From positions 2,046,001 through 2,110,000 of the forward strand of contig NZ_LKHV02000001.1 in the NCBI RefSeq assembly GCF_001431315.2: a stretch of DNA of 64,000 nucleotides, written 5' to 3'. This DNA is from Candidatus Berkiella cookevillensis. Lineage in GTDB: Bacteria > Pseudomonadota > Gammaproteobacteria > Berkiellales > Berkiellaceae. Made by a program: the position numbers and the translations under genes. The notes under the pieces are model-generated. The model was not told where the DNA came from and searched no databases. It worked only from the letters and a program-made list of their open reading frames with translations. Position 1 is the first letter of the stretch. Each line of letters begins with the position of its first letter. Shown here in pieces: positions 51,187-59,146 of this stretch.

Positions 51187-52944
51187 ATGACATTAACGCA
51201 GATCTCAAATTTCATCAAAGCACAATTAAAACAACCTGAAAACAAATATTCTCTCTTAATCGCGGCGATTTCCGCAGTAACCATTGCTACTTATACTAGT
51301 TTTACACTCTTACCTGCATTGGTAGCTGTTGCATTGAGTGGCGCATGCAGTTACTTAACAATTATAGGGGCTCGCTATATCACAGAACTTTTAACCAACA
51401 TTAAAAATATATCTATTCACATCGATCAAACTGTAGAAAGTGTAAATGCACGCGTCAATGAATCAAAGCAAACCTTAGAAGAAGCCAATAAATTATTGAA
51501 AGAAGCCAGTGCTTCGGTCACAAAAGTAATCAATGAAGTCACGCCTTTGGCAGAAGAAGCAAAAAAGACAATTGCGCAGACAAACGCCATTATTCAAGAT
51601 GTTAATAAAAAACATCTACCTAAAATATTGAATCAAACGGATGATTTGGTAAAAACGGTTAGCAGAGTTGCTACGAACATAGATGAAACCCATATGCCAA
51701 AACTCTTAAAACAAACGGGTACAATGGTTCAAACACTCACTGATTTGAGTAAAACTGTTAATGAAGTGCATGTCCCTAAGTTATTAAAGCAAACCGGAAC
51801 AATGGTTCAAACCATTACTACACTCAGCCAGAAAATTGATGAAACGCATATGCCAAAACTCTTAAAACAAACGGGTGCAATGGTTCAAACACTCACTGAT
51901 TTGAGTAAAACTGTTAATGAAGTGCATGTGCCTAGATTATTAGAACAAACCGGCATCGTGGTTAAGACCGTTGCTGACCTCAGCAAAAAAGTTGATGAAG
52001 TACATATGCCTGCGCTCTTACAACAGACAGGAACCATCGTAGAAACACTCACCAATTTAAGTAAAGACGTCAATGAAGTGCATGTGCCTAGATTATTAGA
52101 ACAAACCGGCATCGTGGTTAAGACCGTTGCTGACCTCAGCAAAAAAGTTGATGAAGTACATATGCCTGCGCTCTTACAACAGACAGGAACCATCGTAGAA
52201 ACACTCACCAATTTAAGTAAAGACGTCAATGAAGTGCATGTGCCTAGATTATTAGAACAAACTGGCATCTTAACAAAGGCACTAAATCAAGTAGCCACAA
52301 ATATCGATCAAAAACATGTACCAGAAATAACTCAAAAAATTAATGAAATGCTTCAAAAGCTCATTCAAATTGGAGAAAATGTAAACGGCGCAACAGATAC
52401 TGTTAGCACCCTTGCCATGCCAGCCACGCTTACAGCAAAAGCAGTGCGTGGCACAGGGAATGCACTTTACAGTGGTGGCGCATCCATTGTGCGTGGTATC
52501 GGTAGTATATTTGGTGGTGGTGGAGAAGAAGAATCTTCTGAGAGTGAGATCTCAGATGAAGAAGAGGATGAGGCCTTAAAAAATGCACCTGAAAGCGAAG
52601 CAGAACTATTAGCTAAGGATGGCGTGCTTATAGCAGAACATCAAAGCAATTTATTGCAAAAAACAAGCGAGCAAGAGAAAGCCCAAGACGATTGCCAAAG
52701 AGCGGAACATAAAGATGAAATATCTACCGAAGATCTTCGAGAGAAAGTGCTTGATCAATCACCCAGCCTATTTTCTCGAACCGTCGGCTGGATGTTTAAT
52801 AGAAAAGATAAAACGCCTAGTGTTTCTGTCAATACACCTTCTGACGATGAAGATACAGACAAATTAGACGACTCATCGCAATTAAATGCGTCCTCACCTC
52901 GCGCTAGAAGATTATCCTTATCTTCCAGCAGTGATGATGGCTAA
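51187..52944 (+). CDS. Membrane-anchored protein with ten 26-residue Pro-punctuated helical repeats
   Basis: The start is set at 51187 (MTLTQISNF, AGAGG upstream), giving 585 residues. Two hydrophobic segments (~22-42 and ~44-64) form a hairpin anchor. A coiled-coil-like helix follows (~70-140). Residues ~142-401 are ten tandem 26-residue units of the form (V/T)H(V/M)PxLLxQTGxxVxTxxxLSKxVxE. Each unit is an amphipathic helix broken by His-x-Pro. After a Gly-rich segment (SIFGGGGEE) comes an acidic Glu/Asp/Ser tail to the C-terminus. No known domain is recognised. The layout recalls membrane-shaping or tethering proteins, and in a host-associated bacterium an effector is possible; both are inference. 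The gene converges with the 557-residue gene, the two stop codons being only 22 bp apart. Confidence 0.65.
   Translation: MTLTQISNFIKAQLKQPENKYSLLIAAISAVTIATYTSFTLLPALVAVALSGACSYLTIIGARYITELLTNIKNISIHIDQTVESVNARVNESKQTLEEANKLLKEASASVTKVINEVTPLAEEAKKTIAQTNAIIQDVNKKHLPKILNQTDDLVKTVSRVATNIDETHMPKLLKQTGTMVQTLTDLSKTVNEVHVPKLLKQTGTMVQTITTLSQKIDETHMPKLLKQTGAMVQTLTDLSKTVNEVHVPRLLEQTGIVVKTVADLSKKVDEVHMPALLQQTGTIVETLTNLSKDVNEVHVPRLLEQTGIVVKTVADLSKKVDEVHMPALLQQTGTIVETLTNLSKDVNEVHVPRLLEQTGILTKALNQVATNIDQKHVPEITQKINEMLQKLIQIGENVNGATDTVSTLAMPATLTAKAVRGTGNALYSGGASIVRGIGSIFGGGGEEESSESEISDEEEDEALKNAPESEAELLAKDGVLIAEHQSNLLQKTSEQEKAQDDCQRAEHKDEISTEDLREKVLDQSPSLFSRTVGWMFNRKDKTPSVSVNTPSDDEDTDKLDDSSQLNASSPRARRLSLSSSSDDG
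51610..52389 (+). repeat. 78-bp tandem repeats including an exact 156-bp duplication
   Basis: Ten 78-bp units. The two-unit block at 51931-52086 is repeated without visible change at 52087-52242, and CCTAGATTATTAGAACAAAC restarts at 52243. This points to recent unequal crossing-over or slippage. Confidence 0.88.
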
Positions 52945-52966
52945 TAACACATGTTTAGTCTTCGCA

Positions 52967-54640
52967 TTAACAGCAGCGAACAGTCTGTTGCTGTTGATGC
53001 AAGGCTTGAACCCCTATCGCAATAGATTTTTTCACCCCTTTAAAAGAAAAAGGCTGGTTCTTTTTCAATGCAAACAATAGATTGCGTTGCAATTTTAAAT
53101 CTAATCCAGTTTCTTTCTTCATCGTGAATGCCAAAGAATCATCTTTCAAAGAGACAGGTGATTGATCCGCGGGCACATTACTATTCAGCCATGCAATGGC
53201 CCATGGATGGCTCTTTCTAAAGTTTTCATCAGATTCAACACGATGTTTAAGCGCATTCCAAATTAAATTTCTATTATGATTCAAAGGCCTATATTTAACA
53301 ATTAAAGCAGGCGCATCCAGATATTTTAAAAATTCTGATTCGCTCATCGGCATACCTTTCTCATAAAAAAGATTAAAGTGATACCATAAAGTATGTATTG
53401 CGCCCCTGTCGATCGCATCTTTACAGGTAAAATTATAAGCTTTGGGCTTAAGCGTGTTCAAAATATGATTTGTTAATTTATCTTTGATAAAATGAAATAA
53501 TAATGCATTTCTCTCTTCATCCCCAACAAAAGTTGCATTCATTTTATTCTTATCAAAATCTTTGACAATATCAGTCGCAGCGCTTGCAAATAATTTTTCG
53601 ATTATCCCATTATTACATTTATCACCAAATAATATTTTTTTCACTTTAGCTGAGAAATAAAAATCATTTCTGTCATCTTGAATACTTTGTTTGATCTGAG
53701 CTAGCAAGCCACTCAAACTACAATTCTTATCAAGATTAAGCGCAGAACCTTTACTCATCTTAAAAGTCTGCATCAAAAATTCATTATCTGCAGGCAGTGT
53801 AATAACAGCTGTCTTCAGATCTTCCTTTTGATTGAGTGCTTCTAAAGCACTTGCTCGATTACCTTCAGAATGTCTCACAAACTTGTCTATTTTTTTAGAA
53901 AGACCTGACTTCTTAGAATCTTGAGATTTTTGATCGCGCTTCATTAAATTAATATAAACATATTCAAAATCTTCATTTTCCGCCAAATCAACATTCAATA
54001 TTTTCTGCGAATCTCGCCTTGCATTTGCTAGCAAATATCTTTCAAAGGCTGGGTTAACGGTGCTACTTTTTTGAGTTTGAGCACCTATTCTTAAACATTT
54101 GGCATTTTGTTGTAGTTGTGTTTCGTCAAAAGCAACATAGGGTACATTATTTCTTTTTAAAGGATGATATTTATAGCCCAACATACTACTGAAAAAAGCA
54201 TTCGCTGGATTATCAGGATGCTTAACATGTGTTTTTTTATTGGGATTCGTGGTGTTTTCTGCTAATTTAGCTTTGATTTTTTCTTTATTATGCGTAGCAG
54301 TGATTCCTAATAATTGCTTAGCAATAAAATCATGTGCATGGGAATCATTTTCAAAAAATTGAATAAACAAAGCATCTAGCTCACACGTATACTCTCTGTT
54401 TTCTTTTTTTAATTCGTATTTGGCAACCTTTTCCATGGCCTCATGTAATTTCGTATACTGTTTTTCATATTTAATATTAGATTCAAAAGAGTCATTCATA
54501 CTCGATATTTCAAACAATATATTTATGAGTGATTGATAGCATGGTTTATTGCTTGATATAGTAATTGGATTAGACCGCAAAAATTTCTTTATTTGCAACA
54601 AATATCTGAAAGTAACTTCTTTTCGTATATCAATCTTCAT
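52967..54640 (-). CDS. Unrecognised 557-aa protein, effector-like
   Basis: I do not recognise this protein. It has no signal peptide and no obvious transmembrane segment, and is rich in Lys, Asn and Phe, with several helical stretches. Visible segments include FIAKQLLGITATHNKEK, NAFFSSMLGYKYHPLKRN, KSGLSKKIDKFVRHSEGNRASALEAL and HPWAIAWLNSNVPADQSPVS. The very C-terminus is QQQQTVRCC: a glutamine run followed by two terminal cysteines. A terminal CC pair resembles the prenylation site of eukaryotic Rab proteins. Size, composition and lack of a bacterial family suggest an effector-type protein of an intracellular bacterium; that is only an inference. It converges with the helical-repeat protein gene. 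Confidence 0.5.
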   Translation of the reverse strand: MKIDIRKEVTFRYLLQIKKFLRSNPITISSNKPCYQSLINILFEISSMNDSFESNIKYEKQYTKLHEAMEKVAKYELKKENREYTCELDALFIQFFENDSHAHDFIAKQLLGITATHNKEKIKAKLAENTTNPNKKTHVKHPDNPANAFFSSMLGYKYHPLKRNNVPYVAFDETQLQQNAKCLRIGAQTQKSSTVNPAFERYLLANARRDSQKILNVDLAENEDFEYVYINLMKRDQKSQDSKKSGLSKKIDKFVRHSEGNRASALEALNQKEDLKTAVITLPADNEFLMQTFKMSKGSALNLDKNCSLSGLLAQIKQSIQDDRNDFYFSAKVKKILFGDKCNNGIIEKLFASAATDIVKDFDKNKMNATFVGDEERNALLFHFIKDKLTNHILNTLKPKAYNFTCKDAIDRGAIHTLWYHFNLFYEKGMPMSESEFLKYLDAPALIVKYRPLNHNRNLIWNALKHRVESDENFRKSHPWAIAWLNSNVPADQSPVSLKDDSLAFTMKKETGLDLKLQRNLLFALKKNQPFSFKGVKKSIAIGVQALHQQQQTVRCC

Positions 54641-54894
54641 TTTATATCACCTAGTGCCTCAATTCTTTACGCATATAACGGTCGCGAATTATAACAACTG
54701 AATTTTTATTTGCCATTCAAGCATGACAAAAGAGAGCAATAACGCGATAAAACGCTACAAAGAAAAGAAAAGCGCAATTACACACAAAGCTAGCTTTCAG
54801 CTTGTCGCATGTTTATAGCCAGTAATGTCCCTGTTGCTTGGTAAATTATCTTTTGACTTGTACACTAGGTGAAATTAAATTTAGGGGTGAGAAA

Positions 54895-55113
54895 ATGAGA
54901 GAACTTGATAAAAAAGCGGTCATTATTTATCTTAAGCTTACATTATTAGCAACCTTTGCTTTTGCAAATGTTATTCAAACCAGCATTTTTAGCATGCCAT
55001 TCTCTCCTGAATATGCATCCCTTTTAATGACTTACAGCTTACCACTTGCAATTCCTTATGCAAATGTTGTAAGCCTTATTTATATGTTTATTTCCTATTT
55101 TATTCTGTCTTAA
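54895..55113 (+). CDS. Small two-helix membrane protein (72 aa)
   Basis: The start is placed at 54895 (MRELDKKAVIIYLKL) because AGGGGTGAG lies upstream; an earlier GTG-initiated frame would add 19 residues without a comparable site. Two hydrophobic helices are visible: ~9-28 (VIIYLKLTLLATFAFANVI) and ~41-70 (LLMTYSLPLAIPYANVVSLIYMFISYFIL). No family is recognised. It is followed by a strong hairpin terminator, which supports it as a real, separately transcribed gene. Function unknown. Confidence 0.55.
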   Translation: MRELDKKAVIIYLKLTLLATFAFANVIQTSIFSMPFSPEYASLLMTYSLPLAIPYANVVSLIYMFISYFILS

Positions 55114-55133
55114 AATTATTTCATCAGCCATTC

Positions 55134-55171
55134 AAACTAATGCTTAAGAGTTTCTCTTAAGCATTAGTTTT
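55134..55171. terminator. Strong hairpin terminator after the small membrane protein
   Basis: A perfect 17-bp stem (AAACTAATGCTTAAGAG, 3-nt loop TTT, and its complement) is followed by TAT and an A/T-rich tail. It sits 20 bp after the plus-strand gene and 27 bp beyond the stop codon of the minus-strand pmbA gene, so it may end both transcripts. Confidence 0.7.
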
Positions 55172-55198
55172 ATAAAAAATATTATAGCAGTCTCTAAT

Positions 55199-56554
55199 TT
55201 AAGTACCTGCCACCATCATACTTTCTATCAACATAGAGCCTGTGAGAATATTGCCTCTTCTTTCAATATCATTACCAATTTTGACAATATTCTTAAAGAC
55301 ATCTTTTAAGTTTGCTGCAACCGTTACTTCATGGACAGGAAATTGAATTTCGCCATTTTCAATCCAATACCCACTTGCACCACGTGAATAATCACCCGTA
55401 ACCATATTGACACCTTGCCCCATCAATTCCGTGACGAGAAAGCCAGTACCCATTTCTTTGCACAATGAAGCCAAATCTTGATCACTCGTGCTAATGTGCA
55501 AGTTATGTACGCCACCGGCATTGCCTGTATTTTTCATTTTCAGCTTTCGCGCAGAATATGCACCTAATACATAATTTTCAACGCGGCCATCTTTTAGAAA
55601 AAACTTATCTCGTGTTGCCACACCGTTGCTATCATAAGGCGCACTACCCAATGCCTCTAATAAATGTGGTTTTTCTTCCAAATTGATATGAGAAGGAAAA
55701 ATCTGTTTGCCCATGCTATCTAGTAAGAAGGATGTTTTCCTAAATAAAGGGCCTCCTGAAATAGCACTTAAAAATGAGCCAATCAAAGATTGTGCCATAC
55801 GAGCATCATAGATTACTGCCACTTTCCCTGTTGGTATTTTACGTGCATTCATGCGATCAACAGTACGTTTTGCTGCATTTCTACCAATCTGCGATGCCTC
55901 TTCCAAACCTTCTGCTTTTCTGGAGATTGTATAGTCATAATCACGCACCATATTGTCATTGCCCTTTGCAATCACAACACAGGATAAGCTATGGCGACTC
56001 GTAGGGTAAGAACCCATAAAACCATCTGAGTTTGCATGAATATGGTAACCTTGATTAGAACTAAAACTTGCGCCTTCGCTGTTGCTAATACGCTCATCAT
56101 AAGATAAAGCAGATTGCTCACACGCCTTTGTCCGCTCTATACATTCTTCAATACTCACATCCCAAGGATGATATAATTTTAAATCTGGATAGTGCTTTGC
56201 TAAATCTTCTTTTTCTGCCAAACCAGCACAATCATCTTTTTCAGTATATTTTGCTAAGTCTATGGCTTTTTGCACAGCTGACTCGATAGATGCTTGTGAA
56301 ATATCTGTCGTACTCACAGAGCCTTTTCTTTGATCAATATAAACCGTTATTCCAACGGCTTTATCACGGTTAAACTCTAAAGTTTCTACCTTCTGTTGCC
56401 TTACATTAATAGATAAACCTTGCTGAAAAAAAGCTGCAACTTCCGTTTGTTCTGCCCCCTTTTGTTTCGCAATGGCAAGCATATCAGCAACAATTTTCTG
56501 ATATTTTTTCTCATCTACAAGTTCTGATAATTTGCTAGGTAATGATGCTGTCAT
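55199..56554 (-). CDS. pmbA: PmbA/TldE, metalloprotease TldD partner
   Basis: A 451-residue protein, matching the ~450 residues of E. coli PmbA (TldE). Family segments: FQQGLSINVRQQKVETLEFNRDKAVGITVYIDQRKGS in the N-terminal half (quoted as the E-T-L-E-F, G-I-T-V-Y core), SFLSAISGGPLFRKTSFLLDS, and TGFLVTELMGQGVNMVTGDYSRGASGYWIENGEI near the C-terminus. PmbA and TldD form a heterodimeric zinc protease in which TldD carries the metal site; it processes modified peptides such as microcin B17 and degrades CcdA. It is the last gene of the right-hand minus-strand block, separated from tldD by 281 bp that are mostly a palindromic element. Confidence 0.92.
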   Translation of the reverse strand: MTASLPSKLSELVDEKKYQKIVADMLAIAKQKGAEQTEVAAFFQQGLSINVRQQKVETLEFNRDKAVGITVYIDQRKGSVSTTDISQASIESAVQKAIDLAKYTEKDDCAGLAEKEDLAKHYPDLKLYHPWDVSIEECIERTKACEQSALSYDERISNSEGASFSSNQGYHIHANSDGFMGSYPTSRHSLSCVVIAKGNDNMVRDYDYTISRKAEGLEEASQIGRNAAKRTVDRMNARKIPTGKVAVIYDARMAQSLIGSFLSAISGGPLFRKTSFLLDSMGKQIFPSHINLEEKPHLLEALGSAPYDSNGVATRDKFFLKDGRVENYVLGAYSARKLKMKNTGNAGGVHNLHISTSDQDLASLCKEMGTGFLVTELMGQGVNMVTGDYSRGASGYWIENGEIQFPVHEVTVAANLKDVFKNIVKIGNDIERRGNILTGSMLIESMMVAGT

Positions 56555-56640
56555 AGTGTTTCCTGTTTTTAAATATATTGAATTACAACGAAGTAATCTA
56601 TTTTAAATTATTAAGTGCACTGTAATATTAGTTTTTCATA

Positions 56641-56810
56641 GAATTCCCGATGAGCGCAGCGAATCAATTTTCTCACTTTTGTAAAGGGAGAAAGCGCATA
56701 GCGCAAGAGGGATTTAGCTGTTTTGACATTAATTTGTGGCATAAATCCCCCTGGTGCTACGCACCATCCCCCTTTACAAAGTGGGATCTTATTCGCTTTG
56801 CGAATCGGAG
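56641..56810. repeat. Gene-less palindromic element between tldD and pmbA
   Basis: The arms 56641-56716 and 56740-56810 are long imperfect inverted copies (GCGAAT, CTCACTTTTGTAAAGGGAG versus CCCACTTTGTAAAGGGGG, ending GGGATTTA). The internal hairpins differ between the arms (GCGCATAGCGC versus GGTGCGTAGCACC), yet each is self-complementary. The element lies between two genes expected to be co-expressed and could affect the tldD-pmbA message. Confidence 0.75.
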
Positions 56811-56835
56811 TTTCTATTAACAGTAGAACGTTATA

Positions 56836-58284
56836 CTAAGATCGCTTTGTACCGCCAACCGTCATGTCATTTACCTTCAAGGTAGGCTGACCAACCCCAA
56901 CAGGAACACTCTGCCCTTCTTTACCACAAGTCCCAATACCCGAATCTAATTTAAGATCATTTCCAACCATGGAAATACGCGACATCACTTCAGGCCCATC
57001 CCCAATCAAAGTAGCCCCTTTAACAGGTCTGGTGATTTTGCCATTTTCAATCAAATAAGCTTCATTTGCAGAGAACACAAACTTACCAGAGGTGATATCG
57101 ACAGAACCACCACTAAAGCTTACGGCATACAAGCCTTTCTCTACAGAAGCAATAATTTCTTCCGGTGTATGCTTGCCAGGTAACATAAAGGTATTGGTCA
57201 TACGTGGCATTGTGACATGCCCAAAAGATTCTCTTCTGCCATTGCCAGTAGGTGCTTGCTTCATCAATTTCGCATTGAGCTTATCTTGCATATAGCCTTT
57301 GAGAATGCCATTCTCAATCAAAACCGTTCTTTGCGTAGGTGTGCCTTCATCATCAATGGTCAAAGAACCACGACGATTCAGCAAAGTACCATCATCTACA
57401 ATGGTACAAAGCGGAGAGGCAACAAGCTCTCCAATGCGATTACTAAAAGTAGAGCTTTCCTTGCGATTAAAATCACCTTCTAAGCCATGCCCCACAGCCT
57501 CATGCAACAATACGCCTGGCCAGCCAGGGCCTAAAACGACGGGCATTGTACCCGCTGGTGCATCGTCCGCATCCAAATTCACCAGTGCTTGGCGCAATGC
57601 TTCATCGGCATAACCAAAAGCTCTATCCTCTTCGAGAAAATATTCATAACCAGAGCGCTGCCCACCACCATAGCTACCTGTTTCACGGCGATCATTTGCC
57701 GTTACAACCACTGAAACATTTAATCGCACCAAAGGTCGAATATCGGCGGCTAAGGTGCCATCGCTAGCGACAACTAAAATGGTTTCAAAAACACCACTTA
57801 AACTCACCATGACCTGGCTAACGCGTGAATCTTTGGCTCTCACATAGCTATCTAATTTACGCAACAAAGCGACCTTTTCATCTACCGTAATAGATGAAAT
57901 GGGATCGGTTGGTACGTACAACGGCGACAGCCGATCGTTTCTCTGCCAAACCTGAACACTGCTACCCTTACCTCTTTTAGCAATCATACAAGAAGCTTGT
58001 GCGGCTTGAGTTAAAGCCGGCAAAATAATATCATCTGAGTAGGCAAAACCTGTTTGATCACCACTGATGGCACGAACACCGACGCCATGATCAATGCTAT
58101 GGCTTCCTTCTTTCACAATACCATCTTCTAATGAAAAAGATTCATGGTGCGCACTTTGAAAATATAAGTCAGCATATTCTACTTCTCTACCCAGCACTGT
58201 GCCTAAAACATGTTCAAGATCTGTTTCTGTTAAACCGGCAGGCTCTAATAGGCCTTTTTTTGCTTGTTGTAATGAGGTGTTCAT
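56836..58284 (-). CDS. tldD: TldD zinc metalloprotease subunit
   Basis: A 482-residue protein, matching E. coli TldD (481). The metal site HEAVGH is at 261-266 (within [18 protein letters not shown]). Other landmarks are [11 protein letters not shown] near residue 75, [17 protein letters not shown], and [21 protein letters not shown] at the C-terminus. With PmbA it forms the active TldD/TldE protease. The start codon has AGGATAAG upstream. It lies 16 bp after the nitrilase-family gene and is part of the rng-yhdP-nit-tldD run; rng-yhdP-tldD is also the E. coli order. Confidence 0.95.
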   Translation of the reverse strand: MNTSLQQAKKGLLEPAGLTETDLEHVLGTVLGREVEYADLYFQSAHHESFSLEDGIVKEGSHSIDHGVGVRAISGDQTGFAYSDDIILPALTQAAQASCMIAKRGKGSSVQVWQRNDRLSPLYVPTDPISSITVDEKVALLRKLDSYVRAKDSRVSQVMVSLSGVFETILVVASDGTLAADIRPLVRLNVSVVVTANDRRETGSYGGGQRSGYEYFLEEDRAFGYADEALRQALVNLDADDAPAGTMPVVLGPGWPGVLLHEAVGHGLEGDFNRKESSTFSNRIGELVASPLCTIVDDGTLLNRRGSLTIDDEGTPTQRTVLIENGILKGYMQDKLNAKLMKQAPTGNGRRESFGHVTMPRMTNTFMLPGKHTPEEIIASVEKGLYAVSFSGGSVDITSGKFVFSANEAYLIENGKITRPVKGATLIGDGPEVMSRISMVGNDLKLDSGIGTCGKEGQSVPVGVGQPTLKVNDMTVGGTKRS

Positions 58285-58300
58285 AAATACTTATCCTAAT

Positions 58301-59143
58301 TTAAATGCTAATAAATTTCTGCTGATGACTGAGCGCAGGAAATTTCTGACGTAACTGTCTCAGTGACTTAAGATCAAGGCTAGCAACCACCATTCCCTCA
58401 CTCTGTATCAAGCCATCAATTTTCTCTCCCCAAGGATCAATGACCATAGAATGCCCGTAGGTGCCCTCACCATTTTTTCTAAGCCCAACATGATTACAAG
58501 CCAAAAAGAAACTCAAATTTTCAATTGCTCTTGCTTTAATCAAGGTTTCCCAATGTTTTTCACCTGTTCGAATGGTAAAGGCAGATGGCAAAATAAAAAT
58601 ATCTGTACCATGATTAACCATTGCGCGAAATAATTCAGGGAAGCGCAAATCATAGCAAATCGCTAAACCTATATGCGCAAAAGGAAGCTTCAATGTAACA
58701 ATATTGTTACCAGGGACAACATAAGCAGATTCTAAATAAGTCTCTTTACCACCCTCAATTTCCACATCAAATAAATGAATTTTATCGTAACGTGCTTTAA
58801 TCTCACCTTCAGGATTAAAAACAAGACAAGAAGAATAAAATCTCTCTTTGTTTTCACTTTTGATAGGCAAAGTACCCGCTACAATCCACAATTTATACTT
58901 TTGAGCCAGCTGTTTGATTTTTTGTTGGAGCGGCCCTTTTTCAAAAGTTTCTTGCAGACTTAATTTCTCTACTGGACTTAGGTGCAAAGTCAAAAACTCT
59001 TCAGGCAATACAACCAATTGTGCTTTTGCTTGCTGCGCTTTAGCCAGATAATACTCTACTCGTTCAAGTTGTTGTTCTACACTTGCAATGCTTGCAACCT
59101 GAATCAATGCGATAATGCAGTCATTCGAATGATTTTTTTGCAC
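58301..59143 (-). CDS. Carbon-nitrogen hydrolase (Nit1/deaminated-glutathione-amidase type)
   Basis: A 280-residue nitrilase-superfamily amidase with the Glu-Lys-Cys triad intact: Glu48 (VVLPEEF), Lys121 (RYDKIHLFD) and Cys163 (AICYDLRFPELF). The sequence around the cysteine and the HLFDVEI segment resemble the Nit branch that hydrolyses deaminated glutathione, a metabolite-repair role. Exact substrate is not proven by sequence. It starts with GTG three bases after the yhdP stop codon and ends 16 bp before tldD, so it is inside one operon. A nitrilase at this position beside yhdP and tldD is, to my knowledge, common in gammaproteobacteria. Confidence 0.88.
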   Translation of the reverse strand: MQKNHSNDCIIALIQVASIASVEQQLERVEYYLAKAQQAKAQLVVLPEEFLTLHLSPVEKLSLQETFEKGPLQQKIKQLAQKYKLWIVAGTLPIKSENKERFYSSCLVFNPEGEIKARYDKIHLFDVEIEGGKETYLESAYVVPGNNIVTLKLPFAHIGLAICYDLRFPELFRAMVNHGTDIFILPSAFTIRTGEKHWETLIKARAIENLSFFLACNHVGLRKNGEGTYGHSMVIDPWGEKIDGLIQSEGMVVASLDLKSLRQLRQKFPALSHQQKFISI

Positions 59144-59146
59144 AGA

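Noticed and set aside
51610-52389. Regular 78-bp repeats resembling a CRISPR array
   Set aside because: Repeats are in frame, contiguous without unique spacers, and encode a periodic protein; no cas genes are present.
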